A stretch of DNA of 64,000 nucleotides from Ectobius pallidus (Eukaryota; Arthropoda; Insecta; Blattodea; Ectobiidae): contig CAXKWD010000006.1 of the NCBI GenBank assembly GCA_964059195.1, forward strand, positions 64,125,073 to 64,189,072, read 5' to 3'. The position numbers and the translations under genes were made by a program. Shown here one piece after another: positions 44,734 through 57,265 of this stretch (positions are counted from its first letter, which is position 1; the number at the start of each line of letters is the position of its first letter). Below the pieces are notes generated by a model that had not been told where the DNA came from, made no database searches, and saw only the letters and a list, made by a program, of their open reading frames with translations.

Positions 44734-45961
44734 TACAGCGGTTCGGTGGAAAATGATGGTTACCTGGGCGCCACAGTATAATGCATATACTGAATATTTC
44801 TGATTTGTTGAACCCGCCTCCGGTCTGCCAGTCGATCGTTGAGCACTTCCCTCTAGCTTCAGGGTAGGGAGCGAAGAACACCTTAATATTATTGCTTGAA
44901 TAATAATGCAGTTTCTTTGAACACTGAAGGAATATTCTGTTTATTCAAAGCGTTGGAAATACAAGTCCAGTCATTGACAATAATTACAAAATTTGTTTGT
45001 GAATAATTAATATTGTTACAAGTTCTCGGTAGATCGTTACTAGTGATACAATTGCTGCCGTATATGATTTTGACTAATCGCGATTGAAAGTAAGAATCAT
45101 TCTAAGTCGATTAATTCCACAGCGAAAATTTTATAAGTCCAATTAATTCTGTGGGCACGCGGCCTCAAAGATAAGTAGAGTGATTGATGTAGGCACGCGG
45201 CCTCGACGTAGATTGCTGTTGACTGCTCTAGGCACGGGGCCTTGAAGTAGAGTTGAATATGACTGTTATAGGCGCGGGGCCTTGAAGTAGAGTGATTTTA
45301 CAGTGCCACGTTAGGCCTAAAGAAAACTTTCTTGGACAAACATTTATCCCTACTCTTCTTAATTATTATTCGTGAATCCCGGCACGTGGTACTATAGACC
45401 AGTTCTTATTGGCAAATCTCCCGACCAATAATAATATGTTAGTTTCCCACGGAAATCAATTGGATTTTCCCTTATTCTCAAAACCCACAACTTAGCGTCT
45501 CGGATTTCTAAGAAGGTTCGGACAGCGTGTTGTATCAGTAGCAACATCAGAAGCAAGGCTTGAACTCAATAGCCGACTTCTTAGAATTACTTAAGTGGAT
45601 CAGTACCCTTTGATTATATCTTGGGAGATTCCCGATACATTGTACCTGAGTACTGCATTGCATTATCTCGCACCCGCTAGGTCTGCTAGGGAAATTCCCA
45701 GCTATCTCTGTCTATCCACTGCAATCTCATTTTAATAGTTATTTAAAATGATGTTGTTAAACTTTTTACCTTTGCCTTCTTTCTAGTTAATAATATTTAT
45801 AATGAATGTTCCGTCTTTTCACGGTCATTTTAAGACCAAACACGGGCTATGAGATTTTATGATTTTAGTTTGAATAAATTTGGGCAATTAATCTGTCATT
45901 TATTATACTTAATTTGGTTATCTTGTTTATTTCTTTTTACCGAAGTATCTGAACTGCAATA
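44734..45961 (-). repeat. 5' LTR of the gypsy-type element
   Basis: 1,228 bp, reading identical to 36618-37845. It is expected to hold the Pol II promoter for the minus-strand transcript. Confidence 0.93.
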
Positions 45962-45965
45962 AAGT
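45962..45965. other. Target-site duplication AAGT (right)
   Basis: Pairs with 36614-36617. Confidence 0.8.
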
Positions 45966-46008
45966 CACAATGTTGTAGCGGGTCCTGAGTTCGATGATGG
46001 GCGCCTTG

Positions 46009-47300
46009 TATAAACCACTTGGTTTATACTAAATTTATATTTTCGAAGTTGCTGCGATCCACTCCAGCTAGGCCTATCGGTCTCTGAACAGTTGACTCTA
46101 TTCTCAGGGCAGAGAGTGAAGATCAAAATGATATTACTTGTTCTTTGAAATAATATCTGCAGAATCCAGGGGTAGAAATTATTTATTGCAAATAATTAAA
46201 ATTGTCCAATAAGATGATCAGTTTACAATGTCTCGTACAAATAGTTCTTATCGTAAATTAATACCAGATAGATTTGCTATGTAGTTATAATGGCTCGCTT
46301 AATAAAATTGAATATCAGATTCCAATTATATAATGTTGGATAATAAGTTAAAGTATCGACTATTAGTTTCTCTACAAAATTGTTTAAGTTAATTCAACTA
46401 TGACTGGCAAAAATTCTAAGTTCGATAAATTATACTGGAGAAAATTTATAAGTTCGATAAATTATTCTCGCAAAAATTTTTAAGTGCAATAATTATTGAC
46501 TTCGCCGCGAAGCAAACGATGATCTACGGCGCGTGCCGCTACTAGACAGCAATGATGTATACCACGCGTCGCCGCGTGTCAGACTTATGATGTGCACAGC
46601 GCGATGCCGTGAGACAGATTGCCTATCTCACACACTTCAATAAATAGCATCGACTGCCGAAAAATACTATATGATCCCTCCACTAATTGTCATTGGTGGA
46701 TCCTGGTCACCTGACCTTAAAACTTACATTTCATTTACATTTAATTTCGCGATCTACAAGACCAATCGCGAATTATCTTATACTCCAAAATTTCCAACGT
46801 TATAGGTTTTACCCAAGATAAGAGTCCATAACCTTTTACTGATAAATCTATTTCTTATTCATCGCAGGCCATTATAACTGTAGAGCTATTAGAAGTCAAA
46901 CCTTAGAAACAAAAGACTGACTTCCAAAATAGACCAGTGTACCAGCGTTGTATAGATAAGGACCCTGTAACAATACACAGTATATACCTGGGCTTGTAAT
47001 TTCCAGCTTTCTTGCCGTGAGAGATACCTGAGCAATGGAAAATCCCAGCGTGCCTGGTTTTTCCCAGCCACTGGCTGCAATTACTAATATGCATTAAATA
47101 ATCAAAGTTTATTTATTTCTTAATGTTAATATTCTTAATAAAATGAATGTTATTACTGTTTATTTTATAATGAGCTGAATCTTTTGATACTAAACACTAA
47201 CAGTCTTACTAATAATCCAGTTGTAACATTTATACCAGGAATATACACAGCTGAGGAAAGAAAGTGTACTAATAATTGTTGCATAAGGCTGAATGTGTGC
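46009..47300 (-). repeat. Diverged LTR of a related, older element
   Basis: Collinear weak similarity to the intact LTR is visible. CTCAGGGCAGAGAGTGAAGA corresponds to TTCAGGGTAGGGAGCGAAGA, then AATAATATCTGCAG to AATAATAATGCAG, and GGAAAATCCCAGC to GGAAATTCCCAGC. A GC-rich repeated block (46500-46625) sits where the intact LTR has its four units. On the internal side, GATGGGCGCC (45996-46005) within GAGTTCGATGATGGGCGCC is a degenerate tRNA-Lys-type primer site two to three bases from the boundary. The far end is approximate. Confidence 0.5.
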
Positions 47301-48452
47301 AACCTTTACACAGCCTGGCCCCCTTGTTTAAACTTGACGTAAATAATCAAGATGGCCGATATGCGTAACAGCCGGTCGCTTCGTAGATGTCTGAGATTGA
47401 ATTTTGAGGTTATGCATCCATTCTTAAGGTAACTTGTTATGAAACATTCTGGGCTACTTTTGCGGATTTATAAACATTGTTCCTTGTTTGCGGGACATAT
47501 TTCCATACTTGTACCCATGATTACAGCTTTCTGAAAACAATATAATGAAATACTGAAACTACAATTAGTCTGCAGACGATCCATCGTTGTTTGCCCGCTA
47601 CACCGATAGATGGCGTTCAGCAGTCCTTTCATAGCCTGAGGCTAGGAACGTCATGAAAAGCGTGACGTATTTGATGACGTTGGACGTACAAACACTGTGT
47701 AAACTCGGCAGTTACACACCCATTATTGGTAATGCGGTTAATGCAGAACTTGCACGGTGAACAACCAAACAACCGTTCAACGCAGGTATAAGCAGCTTTT
47801 ATTAGTAAGGCTGTAAGTATGTATTACCAGTTATTAGTTGTATAAAAGTCGAATAAAATTATGAAGTTAAAAATTGTGTTAATTACTCTCATTAATCTAA
47901 TGCCGGGCTGCTTGGACCGCCTTAATGTTTGTAAAAGATCGGCATAACATTATTTATTAACGAATGGCATCAAACACTTAAAATAAAAAAGTAAAATATG
48001 TTATCCAACCGGCAAACAAACTCAATTTTCGGTACAGAAGGCGATGATTTACTTCTCCACCAGACATATCTCATAAAGTTTAATACATTGTAGGTGGTCA
48101 ACTCCTATGAACATTCTCACAGCAATGACTATAAGGTTGTTTAAATTTGTGATTCGCGTCTTTGAACTTTGCTTCCTAACGAACAAGAATCGGCCCATCC
48201 TTTTTGCACCGGCTGTACAGTACGTTGCAGACAAAGAGCGAAATAGAACAAGGTTTAAATATTGCGCTTGAATATGTAAAAATCCGTTCATTATTAATTT
48301 GATAGGTTGATATGTTCATTAAATGTTAGGCTAATCATGTAAGTTTACTTTTACCGTTGGTGCGAGGGAAATTTCTCATACAGAAGTTCTATTAAATGCC
48401 TATTACTGACTAATTTACTATCGCACTTACGCACACAAAGGCTGCTTGAAAC
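47301..48452. other. Unassigned region
   Basis: 47340-47720 is somewhat richer in CpG than its surroundings, but no exon or promoter could be supported. Confidence 0.35.
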
Positions 48453-48645
48453 CTGGGGGTTCTCTGGTGTGCCGCGACTCTAAGGGCTCTCCCCGTGAGG
48501 GACCGGGGGCTTGGCGCACTGTAAAGGCAGAGGGACCCTGGAGGCGTGGTGCATGTAGTATGGTTTCAGGTACTTACTGGATGTCGGGGAGTTCCGTAGG
48601 GGCTCGAGGTGGAATCTGCTGCGGGAGGGGGCTATCTCTATTCGA
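48453..48645 (+). mobile_element. SINE-C, 5'-truncated copy
   Basis: GGGCTCTCCCCGTGAGGGAC, AAAGGCAGAGGGACCCTGGA, GGCGTGGTGCATG and GGGAGTTCCGTAGGGGCTCG match the 3' half of the SINE at 34312-34771 in opposite orientation. The tRNA head is missing. Confidence 0.75.
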
Positions 48646-49489
48646 TTTAATAACAAATATCAGGCTCTCAAACAAAGCAATCAGGTTCAATGGTTTAGTT
48701 ACGTGTTACCTTGTGTATGCAGGCGATGCGGCGAGACCAGCATGCGCAGTATTCTGTATCTGGAACAAAACTTCTAGCCGGCCCATTCGATTTGCAGTCG
48801 ACTGTCCATATCTGCGACTCTCTGTACATTCACCTAGGACATTACTTTTCCAAATAAGCTATTAATGGAAGCAGGAAATAAGTAGAGTTTCTTGATGTGG
48901 AAACAACTCTTAAACACGTGATATATGTGAGAAAAGCAAGTTTTATCTTCTATGACTAGAGAAGAAGAGGTTAATTAGCTACCATGCGCAAATCTTTTGT
49001 TTGAGTACTCAACCAAGAGATGGGTTAATTTCCCCGTCAGACTACCAGACTACCGCCCTTCTCCGAATACCATCCATTTAGTTCCCACGGACATGAGATA
49101 CGAGTTTCCGCAACGAGGAAAATTTCTCTCAACAATGTACAGAACAAGGGGGGTTAAGGACATGGTATAACCTTGGGAAGGATTATAGTAATGCTCTTAG
49201 AGGCTTCCCATCGTTATTATCCCGATTAGCGTTATATATAAAGCTCTATTTTGTGCGAAATGGGCCTAAAAGATATAGCCTATATAGACATATGAGGAAT
49301 CAATATTCTGTTGCGCAGAATGGCACGGAAAGGGGGCAAGAACTTGCAAATAATCTGGTGGAACAATGGAGGGATTAAGACCTGAAATTTTATTGTATAA
49401 AAAAGGAACATATTATTTGTACATTGATATGTTTTCAGCCATAAAGCCGTAATATATTCTTTCCTAACCATCTACAATAAATAGGAAAC
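48646..49489. other. Unassigned region
   Basis: No coding or repeat feature is supported. The frame continuing through 48446-48865 starts in SINE sequence and is not a gene. Confidence 0.4.
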
Positions 49490-50091
49490 TAAATATCTAT
49501 AATACTTACTTACTCAATGGCAATAGACAATTCCTAAACAAGCTAAAGGAATATTATTTATTATATGGAACCCGAAGGTTCATTGCCGCGCTTACCTGAG
49601 CAACCCTTTTCTATGCTAACTCCATCCAACTATCCCTCTCAAATCCCACTTCTCTTAAATCTATCCTAATATTGTCTTTCCACCTTCCGAATGGTCTTTT
49701 CCCTTCGGGTCTCCCAGTCAGTATTTTTTAGATATGTCTTTCTTCCCCCATGCGCACTACATGCACAGCCCATTTCATCCTCCGTGATTTAATTACCCTT
49801 ACCATATCCGGTGACGAGTACAGGTTATGAAGCTCATCGTTATGCAGTTTTCTCCAGTCCCCATTTTCATCTCTCTTAGGCACAAATATTTTACTAAGCA
49901 CCCTGTTTTCGGACACTCTCAGATTATGTTCTTCCCGACCAGTAAGCGTCCATGTCTCACATCCATATAATACAACCGGCTGGATAATAGTCTTATAAAT
50001 CTTTATTTTTAGATTTCTGGACAGAAGACGAGAAGATAAGAGTTTATAAACTGCATAAAAACAAGCTTTTCCCGATTTCAGTAGAGACTTA
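49490..50091 (-). pseudogene. LINE C-terminal relic 1 (endonuclease-RT type)
   Basis: On the minus strand from 50091 it reads AEVKSLLKSGKACFYAVYKL, KIKIYKTIIQPVVLYGCETW, RKLHNDELHNLYSSPDMVR, SRRMKWAVHVVRMGEE, and GRPEGKRPFGRW then AAMNLRVPYN. This is the highly recognisable C-terminus of widespread insect LINE RT polyproteins. A stop interrupts after GEERHI at about 49728. Below 49590 lies AT-rich 3' UTR. Confidence 0.8.
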
Positions 50092-52135
50092 ACTTCTGCC
50101 TTAATATTAAGAATTAAGAATTAGCCCACAAGCATCCCATAGCGGGCAAGGGCCTCCTGGCATACCAGGGTGGCTGACTCGTTAAATAAGAACGTTTCAG
50201 GCTAGCCTCACCTGAGAACGCTAAAATTTAATATAAGTTAATTGACTCTAGTTTTAGTACTAATTGTCAAGAGTTTTCCACTGCTTTCTGTCTCTGGCAC
50301 TCCTAGACCACAAGTTCCCCACAACACTCTTAAACTCGTCCTCCCATCGCGATTTCTGCCTTCCAACACTTCTTTTCCCAGTTCTGGGCTCCCACACTGC
50401 CATCGCATGTGCCCATCTCTCCGGGCTCATTCTCATGACATGCCCTGCCCACATCCATTTTAATCTGGAAGCAGTAACCATCACATCCTTTATAGATGTC
50501 GCTTTCCTAATGTCTTCGTTTCTTATTCGGTCTTTCAATGTGATGTTTAGCAGCTTCCTCTCCATCTTCCTCTGGCAAATCTGTAGCATGTTTTTATCTT
50601 TTTTAGTTAAAGTCCATGTTTGGGATCCATAAGTCATAACTGGTAGAATGCTAGTGTCCATCACATCCTTTTTTTATCTTCATGCTTAAGGATTTGTCTA
50701 ATAGGATGAATTTTAAGTTCCAAAATGTGTCCCATACTAAAGAGATTCTTCTTGAAACTTCTTTTTGAATTTTATTGTCAAAAGATAATATTTGACCTAA
50801 GTATACATATTCTTTTACATATTCTATTGTGTCATCGTTAATTTTGATTGGTTCTTCTGTGTAGTTTGTCATTACTTTGGTTTTTTTGACATTGATACTA
50901 AGGCCGACTTCTTTGCTGGATTTGCATAAATTTGTTAGCATGACTTTGGCTTCCTCGTGTGAGTCTGTTATGAGTACAATATCGTCTGCAAATCTGAGAT
51001 TAAAGAGTTTTTTTTCCCATTAATATTTATTCCGTATTCGTCCGGCATTCTGCAGAAAACTTCTTCCAGTAGAGTTATGAATAGTTTTGGAGAGATGGGG
51101 TCACCTTGTCTGACTCCCCTCTGCAGTAATATATCCTCTCCTGCTCTGTCTGTTTTTACTTTCGCTCTGTTGTCAAGATATAGCTTACCCAGTAGTCTGA
51201 TATACTCTGCATGAACTCCTTATCGATTAAGTGCTTGAAGAATCGATAGCTGTTCTACGGAACCAAATGCTTTAGCAAAATCCACAAATATTATGTATAG
51301 TTTCAAGTTAAATTCATTTGCTTTCTCTATTAGTTGGGTCAGCACCTGTAGATGGTCTACTGTTGAAAATCTTCGTCGGAAGCCAGCTTGTTCATTAGGT
51401 TGATTGCCTTCTATTATTGCACTTATTCTCTTGGTGAGTATTGTTGAGAAGAGTTTGTATATATTAGCCATAAGACTAATTGGTCGATAATTATTTATGT
51501 CTTCTTTAGGTCCTTTTTTATGAAGAAGAATGATCGTATTTGTTATCCACTGTTTGGGAAGTTGTTCAGTCGTTAGTATTTTATTGAATAGAAGGACCAG
51601 ATATTTTTGTAGTTCTTCTGAATCTACTTTGAGATACTCATTTATAATACCGTCCTAATCTGGACATATCCCTCGCTTCAGGCTTTGTAGTGCAGCTTCA
51701 ACTTCTGACCGTAAAATTGAGGGGACTGCTTCGTCTTCATTCTTTAGGCTGTCTATATATTGTACAAGTTTGTTTCTTCTGTTATTTGTAGTGCTTGTGT
51801 AAAGATTTTTATAGAATTCTGTAGCTCTTTCCACAATTTTACTCCTTGTAGTTAACTATTTTTCTGCATTAGATTTCAGTTTCTCAATCCAAACTTTGCC
51901 TACTGCAGCACCTTTTTAAATTGTTCTTATCGATCGCGTTGAATTCATTACATCTCTTATTTGGGCACACCTATCGTTTCTTAAATATCTTCTTACTGAC
52001 CTTTTCACAAGTTTGTTGATTTCGCAGAATTCTATTTGTGCGAAGTCATTTTCAAAACGTTTTGTGTTTAACTCTTCTCTTTTCTTCAGTAGTTCTTGTG
52101 TCTTTTCACTTAATTATTTGTGTCTAATTATTGTT
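50092..52135 (-). pseudogene. LINE relic 2: linker, RT and C-terminus (RTE/CR1-like)
   Basis: Sense order on the minus strand begins with a basic linker from about 52120 (LKKREELNTKRFENDFAQIE). Then come RT fingers (YRPISLMANIYKLFSTIL), NEQAGFRRRFSTVDHLQ, motif A FVDFAKAFGSVEQ, the catalytic box FADD (50981-50992), and INVKKTKVMTN then VYLGQI. The C-terminus reads MTYGSQTWTLTKK, TASRLKWMWAGHVMRM and RSVGRQKSRWEDEF. Stops occur near 51656 and 51856, and a T-run near 50669-50677 marks a frameshift. 50092-50259 is probable 3' UTR ending in an AATTCTT-type tail. Inactive. Confidence 0.82.
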
Positions 52136-52139
52136 CTCA

Positions 52140-52790
52140 GATATTTGAATTTTTCCACTTGTTCGAACGATTTACCGGCTATTCTAATATTATGTAGCGC
52201 ATTATTTTGACGTTTCATGACCATATACTTAGTTTTTTTCTGTATTAATTTCTAATCCAACATTCCTGTAGACATCGAAAAACCTTTCTGAATTTTCTCG
52301 ATTGTGTTTGTGTCATCGCCCAACAAGCAAACGTCATCTGCACAAGCTGAAATCGAGTGACTACCATTTAATTCTAGGCCTACCTTGTTTTCCTGAACTT
52401 TCCTAATGGCATAATCCAAAGCGAAATTAAAAAGTAAAGGCGATAGTGCATTTCCATTATTCAAGCCGTTTTTAATGGCAAACCTATCTGATATAAGTTT
52501 GCCTACCTTGATTTCATTTAGACACATTTTAATCAGGCTAATCACCTTCTTTGGTATCCCGAACTCAATGAGGATATTGTACAATTTGTCTCGCCTAACT
52601 GAATCATAGGCTTTTTAAAAATCTATTTATAGCTGGTGGACAGACTTATTATATTCCCACTTTTTCTCCAAGAATACAAAATATTTTATGAATGGTTGAT
52701 CTATTTCGCCTAAATCCACATTGGTGATCTCCAATAATTTCATCCGCATATGGGGGTTAATCTTGACAGAAGTATTTTTTTTTTAATATT
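52140..52790 (-). pseudogene. LINE relic 3: RT palm fragment
   Basis: Minus-strand similarity starts with FLEKKWEYNKSVHQL-stop-IDF and KAYDS, then KLYNILIEFGIPKKVISLIK, GLNNGNALSPLLFNFALDY, and the catalytic box in SACADDVCLLG (52323-52350; Cys where most LINEs have Tyr). It finishes with KKTKYMVMKR and VEKFKYL. It ends where relic 2 begins, so one has inserted into or recombined with the other. Stops make it inactive. Confidence 0.8.
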
Positions 52791-54372
52791 CTTTCTTCAA
52801 CATTACAATCTGTTCTACAATGAACAATAAGTAATAATGATGCAAGAATGAACATGTTACAAATATAGCCCAGTGGCTAATATTTGCATAGCATAACAAA
52901 TCTGAGAAGTATATTGGACAAAATTTTGTATGATGTTGATAAAGAGATAAATTCCTCGATAGTTATTACATTCGGCGCTATCTCCCTTTTTATGGATCGG
53001 TATAATAATAGATTCTTTCTATTCCTTTATCTACAATTATATAAGAAAAGTATGCATTTTATATACACACAAATTAATGTATAGCAAAACAGGCCAACTC
53101 CGAAGAGATCTGATATGGCGCACACATAATTTGTTCCACCTTAATCATAGACAGTATTTTTACTTCCTTCACATTCTGATATTGAATAAGCGGCCACGTT
53201 GCTGGGAGTGCTTATTCAGTTTCCTTGTCTCATGTAAAGGTGTAGGCAAGATTTCAGGCCTGAACTCGTGCATACGGTGGCTACTTTATAACTATAATTC
53301 CGAATGTTTTTTTACGAAAATGTTTAAAATTCATATTTAGTTTTTAATACGGGTAGTTACTGTACAACATTTGAATAAAATAGTTAGATCCTTTTTCAAG
53401 AAAATCGAAGAAAACTAGATTTTCTTTATGTCAGGTGTTGATAAATGTAAGAGAAAGTCGTTGCCACGCTTTTTCACATCTTCAAAACAAAAATTTTTCA
53501 GCTGTAATACACGGTTTGAGGTGTTCTGAATCCAGAAAACGGTTTTTTTAATTATCTGTTTGCCTAGGAATTATCAAGAAACGAACCAAGAGGAATAAAT
53601 GAAAATAAAATTTACTTACTTATTTAGTCAACACCCAATAAAAGGGACCTTCTAAGGGTCCCCCTGCCCCGCGCTCACCCCCCTCGGGGACTTTTAGTAT
53701 GTTGTTCGAGACAGTCCCGCCAAATTGAAAAAATACACGATTTTTTTTCTATTTTTCGTTTGTTGCCTAGACTATAAGGGTAGTAAAGATTTGATAGCGT
53801 TATATTTAAAATCTAAATTACCATAATAGCGACCACATTGTTATACATAATCAGTAATCTCTTATCTCCTTTCTTACGTAATTAATTCAAATTCGGCTAA
53901 TTTTAAATCTTGAATGTTTATTTTTATGATAGGCCTACTTGTTTAAAGATCTTGTGAAAATCATGCTGTTACCTTAAGATTTATTTTTAAAATGCACTGA
54001 TAACATGTACAAAATTACGGTGAATAAAAAATTAATTGGACTATGCAAGTCTCCGGAATGCGAACTTCAATCTTTCACAGGGAATTCTTTCATATAATAT
54101 TTTACCCTGGAGATGTGCGACTAATATTAATGGAGTATTTGTAAAGCAAAAATCAATTCTGATAGTAATTTTTACTCGTCGGCCAAGAAACTCTTTAAGT
54201 TACGTTTTTAAAACACAACAAATGTAACATTAACTGATATTCTAGTTTGTAGAGGGAATATGTTTTATATAAATAATTAATAAACCTTTCATAAAAATAA
54301 AATAACAGATTTCAATATTTTCTCTACTCTTAAATATAAACTGTTGTAGTTATTTCATTCTCTCAAAAGGTG
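52791..54372. other. Unassigned AT-rich region
   Basis: A hairpin-prone AGGGACCTTCTAAGGGTCCC occurs at 53643-53662. No gene is supported. Confidence 0.4.
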
Positions 54373-54520
54373 ATATTAGTATATTGTGCAACAAGCCTAT
54401 AATGGCATTTATTAAGGTATGAGTATGTTTATGAAACGAGCAACGGGAGTTTTGTAATTTTCATACGAGTATATTAATTGTCATTATAGGCAAATTGCAT
54501 ACGACTGTTTTTGTAAGACT
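54373..54520 (+). repeat. Palindromic MITE family P, copy 3
   Basis: TGTGCAACAAGCCTATAATG at the left and TCATTATAGGCAAATTGCAT at the right, ACGAGCAACGGGAG centrally. Best preserved relative to copy 1 in reverse complement. Confidence 0.75.
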
Positions 54521-57215
54521 GTAATTAGCCTAATCTATATATTTAAAATACGCCACGTTCCCACCATGTAAAAGAACCAATGAGATGAAAAATCATAGAG
54601 AACCAATGAAGATAGTTCGCAGACAATCTAGATCCGTTTTAAATGCAAGAAACAATACTGACAAAGGAGCTGTACGGGGTGTCGAAACCTACTCTCACGA
54701 ATTTTGCATATCGATAGCTCTTCGTTACAGATACACATGCAAAAAACTAAATGCTCAACTTAACATTGGGTAAGAAGGTGTTTGTATCGTTGCAGAAAAA
54801 AACGACGGCGAGCACTTGTAAAGCTCGCTTGAACAGCCTGCATATTGGCAACACTGGTGACAGCTGGGGGTGAGGTAGAAGAAGTTATGTCGTTACTCGT
54901 TGAATCTCATTCACAAGGTCGTTTTTATATAATCAGTACCTATTTTTACATTCTGAAACTATTTAAGCTGGGTACACATTGAGGGGTTGGTTATGATTGT
55001 TAGTGTGTGTGTGTATTATAGAAGTTGGCCACTCCACTCATTTTGCATGCGTGATTAAAACGGCGATTTTTCGCTGCGCACAGCGAACCAAAATACTAGC
55101 GCTTCAATCAATGTTGACATTTATTGTCCAGCCTAAACTCTTTAGTTGTTAAGAACTATGACTATCATACTATGGATTGTGCTCGTCATTATCGGTCGAA
55201 ATTAAAAATAATTGAATTAATTTAAACACCACACCTGATCCACTTTGCTAATCTTAAACACGTAAACTTCCACGGGATCTAATGGAATGCAAACAACCAC
55301 CAGCCGAGAACCCGACACGCCAGTAGGCCCGCAGCTGAAGATGGGAGGACACTCCCGAAACATGTCCTGTTTTTATCTGTGACGTAAGTGGTGCAAAAGT
55401 GTTTTTAAACTTTATTTTTATTATTTACCATAGTGATAATGAAAGGGAGAGATAAGGCAAAATATACATAGGTCTATACGAGAAGCGGGAACCTTGCTTT
55501 GCAACCCTGTGACAGTTGACCCGACTGCACGCGGTAGGTAGGGAAGGCTCGCATTTACGAGATACGCAATTAATTTTCACCCACTCAAAAGTTTATGTGA
55601 GCGGCTAGTTATTGCATGTGTCTGTCTGCAAATAAGAATAACCTATGTAATTATAAATTAATAACTTGCAAATTATATAGTGCATATAGAGGCCTCTGAT
55701 AGGAATCCAGGACAGGGGCCAGTAAGTATCAAAGTATTAAATAAATATCTACAAAGAAGGCCTACCGATATGCTAAATTTGAGGGTAGCGTTCGACCTAA
55801 CAAGCTTTACAGTTCCCTTGTTAGTATAATACGGAGTAACGTCGAGTGGTCTGCCAATATAAAACCAATTAAGATTTAAAGAATCTAGGACAACTCAATG
55901 CATTTCCTGAACAGATAAGTTTATTCTGAAGAGTTATTTAACACCTAAAGGTTGCGTTTATTTCTGCTGCATGATACTGGAAATATTGAGCATTAAAATC
56001 TTCATAACGCATGAAATAAGAAACGGGCAATCGTTCGCTTTAAAAAAATAATTAGTATTTCTGTCATTTGTTCTTTGGTACCATATACGCTGCTTAAGCG
56101 GATGAAAGGAACAAATCTATATTTAATGAAGCCAGAGACAAGAGATGTGGTCACCACAACATGGAAAGTGGAATGGCATTAACAAAGAGTCCATCCAGTA
56201 CACCCGCAAGCTCTTTGGGATTAGCATGGCATATCACCACTTAGCTTGCAAGCTCAGTTCACTGTTAAATAGTAGATCATCAAATAAAAGCTCCATACTC
56301 ATTCGTTCCCTCTAGAACTTAATATTTTACGATTTAAAGAGAATGATAAGAATCGGATTTATTTTGTTTCCCAGATCGCTCTAATCAGACAAACATTTTG
56401 ATAAATGTTTCTTGTGTGATTAGTGATTACGAGGTTTCTTACCAAAGTTACAATCGAGTGCCAGAAATACGGTGATTAAGATATTCAAACTGACAATAAC
56501 ATTCTCGAGACTTGTACCTTTTATCTCCTTGAAATACTCCATCTGAAATACTGAGAAAGCAGGAATGTATCTGAAATGTTAATTTTTCTTGCAGAGGCCT
56601 AATACTGTAATAGTGTATTTTGATAAGTCCTTTTAATTGTGTAAGATTTATGTATTTTTCATGCTAGAATACCGTTCAATCAATATTATAAGTTTCTTAT
56701 ATTTTAATTTTATTGTATTCTTTTGTCCAAACAGTTTGTTTTCCATGACTTTATTTAAAAATTAGGGCAAACTACTGCTTAATATAAGATACATTTTACA
56801 TTTAAGGATTAAATGGAATTTTTAACATGACAAAATCGAATTCAGATTTTTGGGTTTGATATTTTTAAACTGTTGATATGAATTGAACATGTTTTGAGGC
56901 TTTAAGGTACAGGTTACAGTCTGAGTTACAGGTTTCAAGGTAGGCCTATTATAAACTTTTGAAAGAAAATATAATTAAAACTATATTCTTACGTTATCTT
57001 GGATGGAAAAGTTTACTTTGGGCTAGTACTTTATTTTTTCGTCTAAGTTATTGTGTTCATCGTTATGCCTGTATTACGTAGATATTTCCCTCATTGATAG
57101 AATAGGCGACAGTGAACGGGTTTTTATTCCACATTTTCCATGATTAAATCTTTTTGTTAAAACTATTTGCCATACCGCAATTATGATGCTGTTTTTTGGC
57201 TATTAAAAATGAGAA

Positions 57216-57265
<50 letters not shown>

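Larger units (their letters stand above)
36618..45961 (-). mobile_element. Complete Ty3/gypsy-type LTR retrotransposon (9,344 bp)
   Basis: Two 1,228 bp direct repeats (36618-37845 and 44734-45961) flank an internal region. On the minus strand this holds primer-binding site, leader, gag, a minus-one frameshift site, pol (protease, RT, RNase H, integrase) and a repeat-bearing 3' region. AAGT at 36614-36617 and 45962-45965 is the target duplication. Domain order with integrase last, plus the GPY/F-like C-terminus, places it in Ty3/gypsy (Metaviridae). No env frame is present. Identical LTRs by eye and intact frames suggest recent insertion and potential activity. It sits beside an older related LTR starting near 46009. 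Confidence 0.95.
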
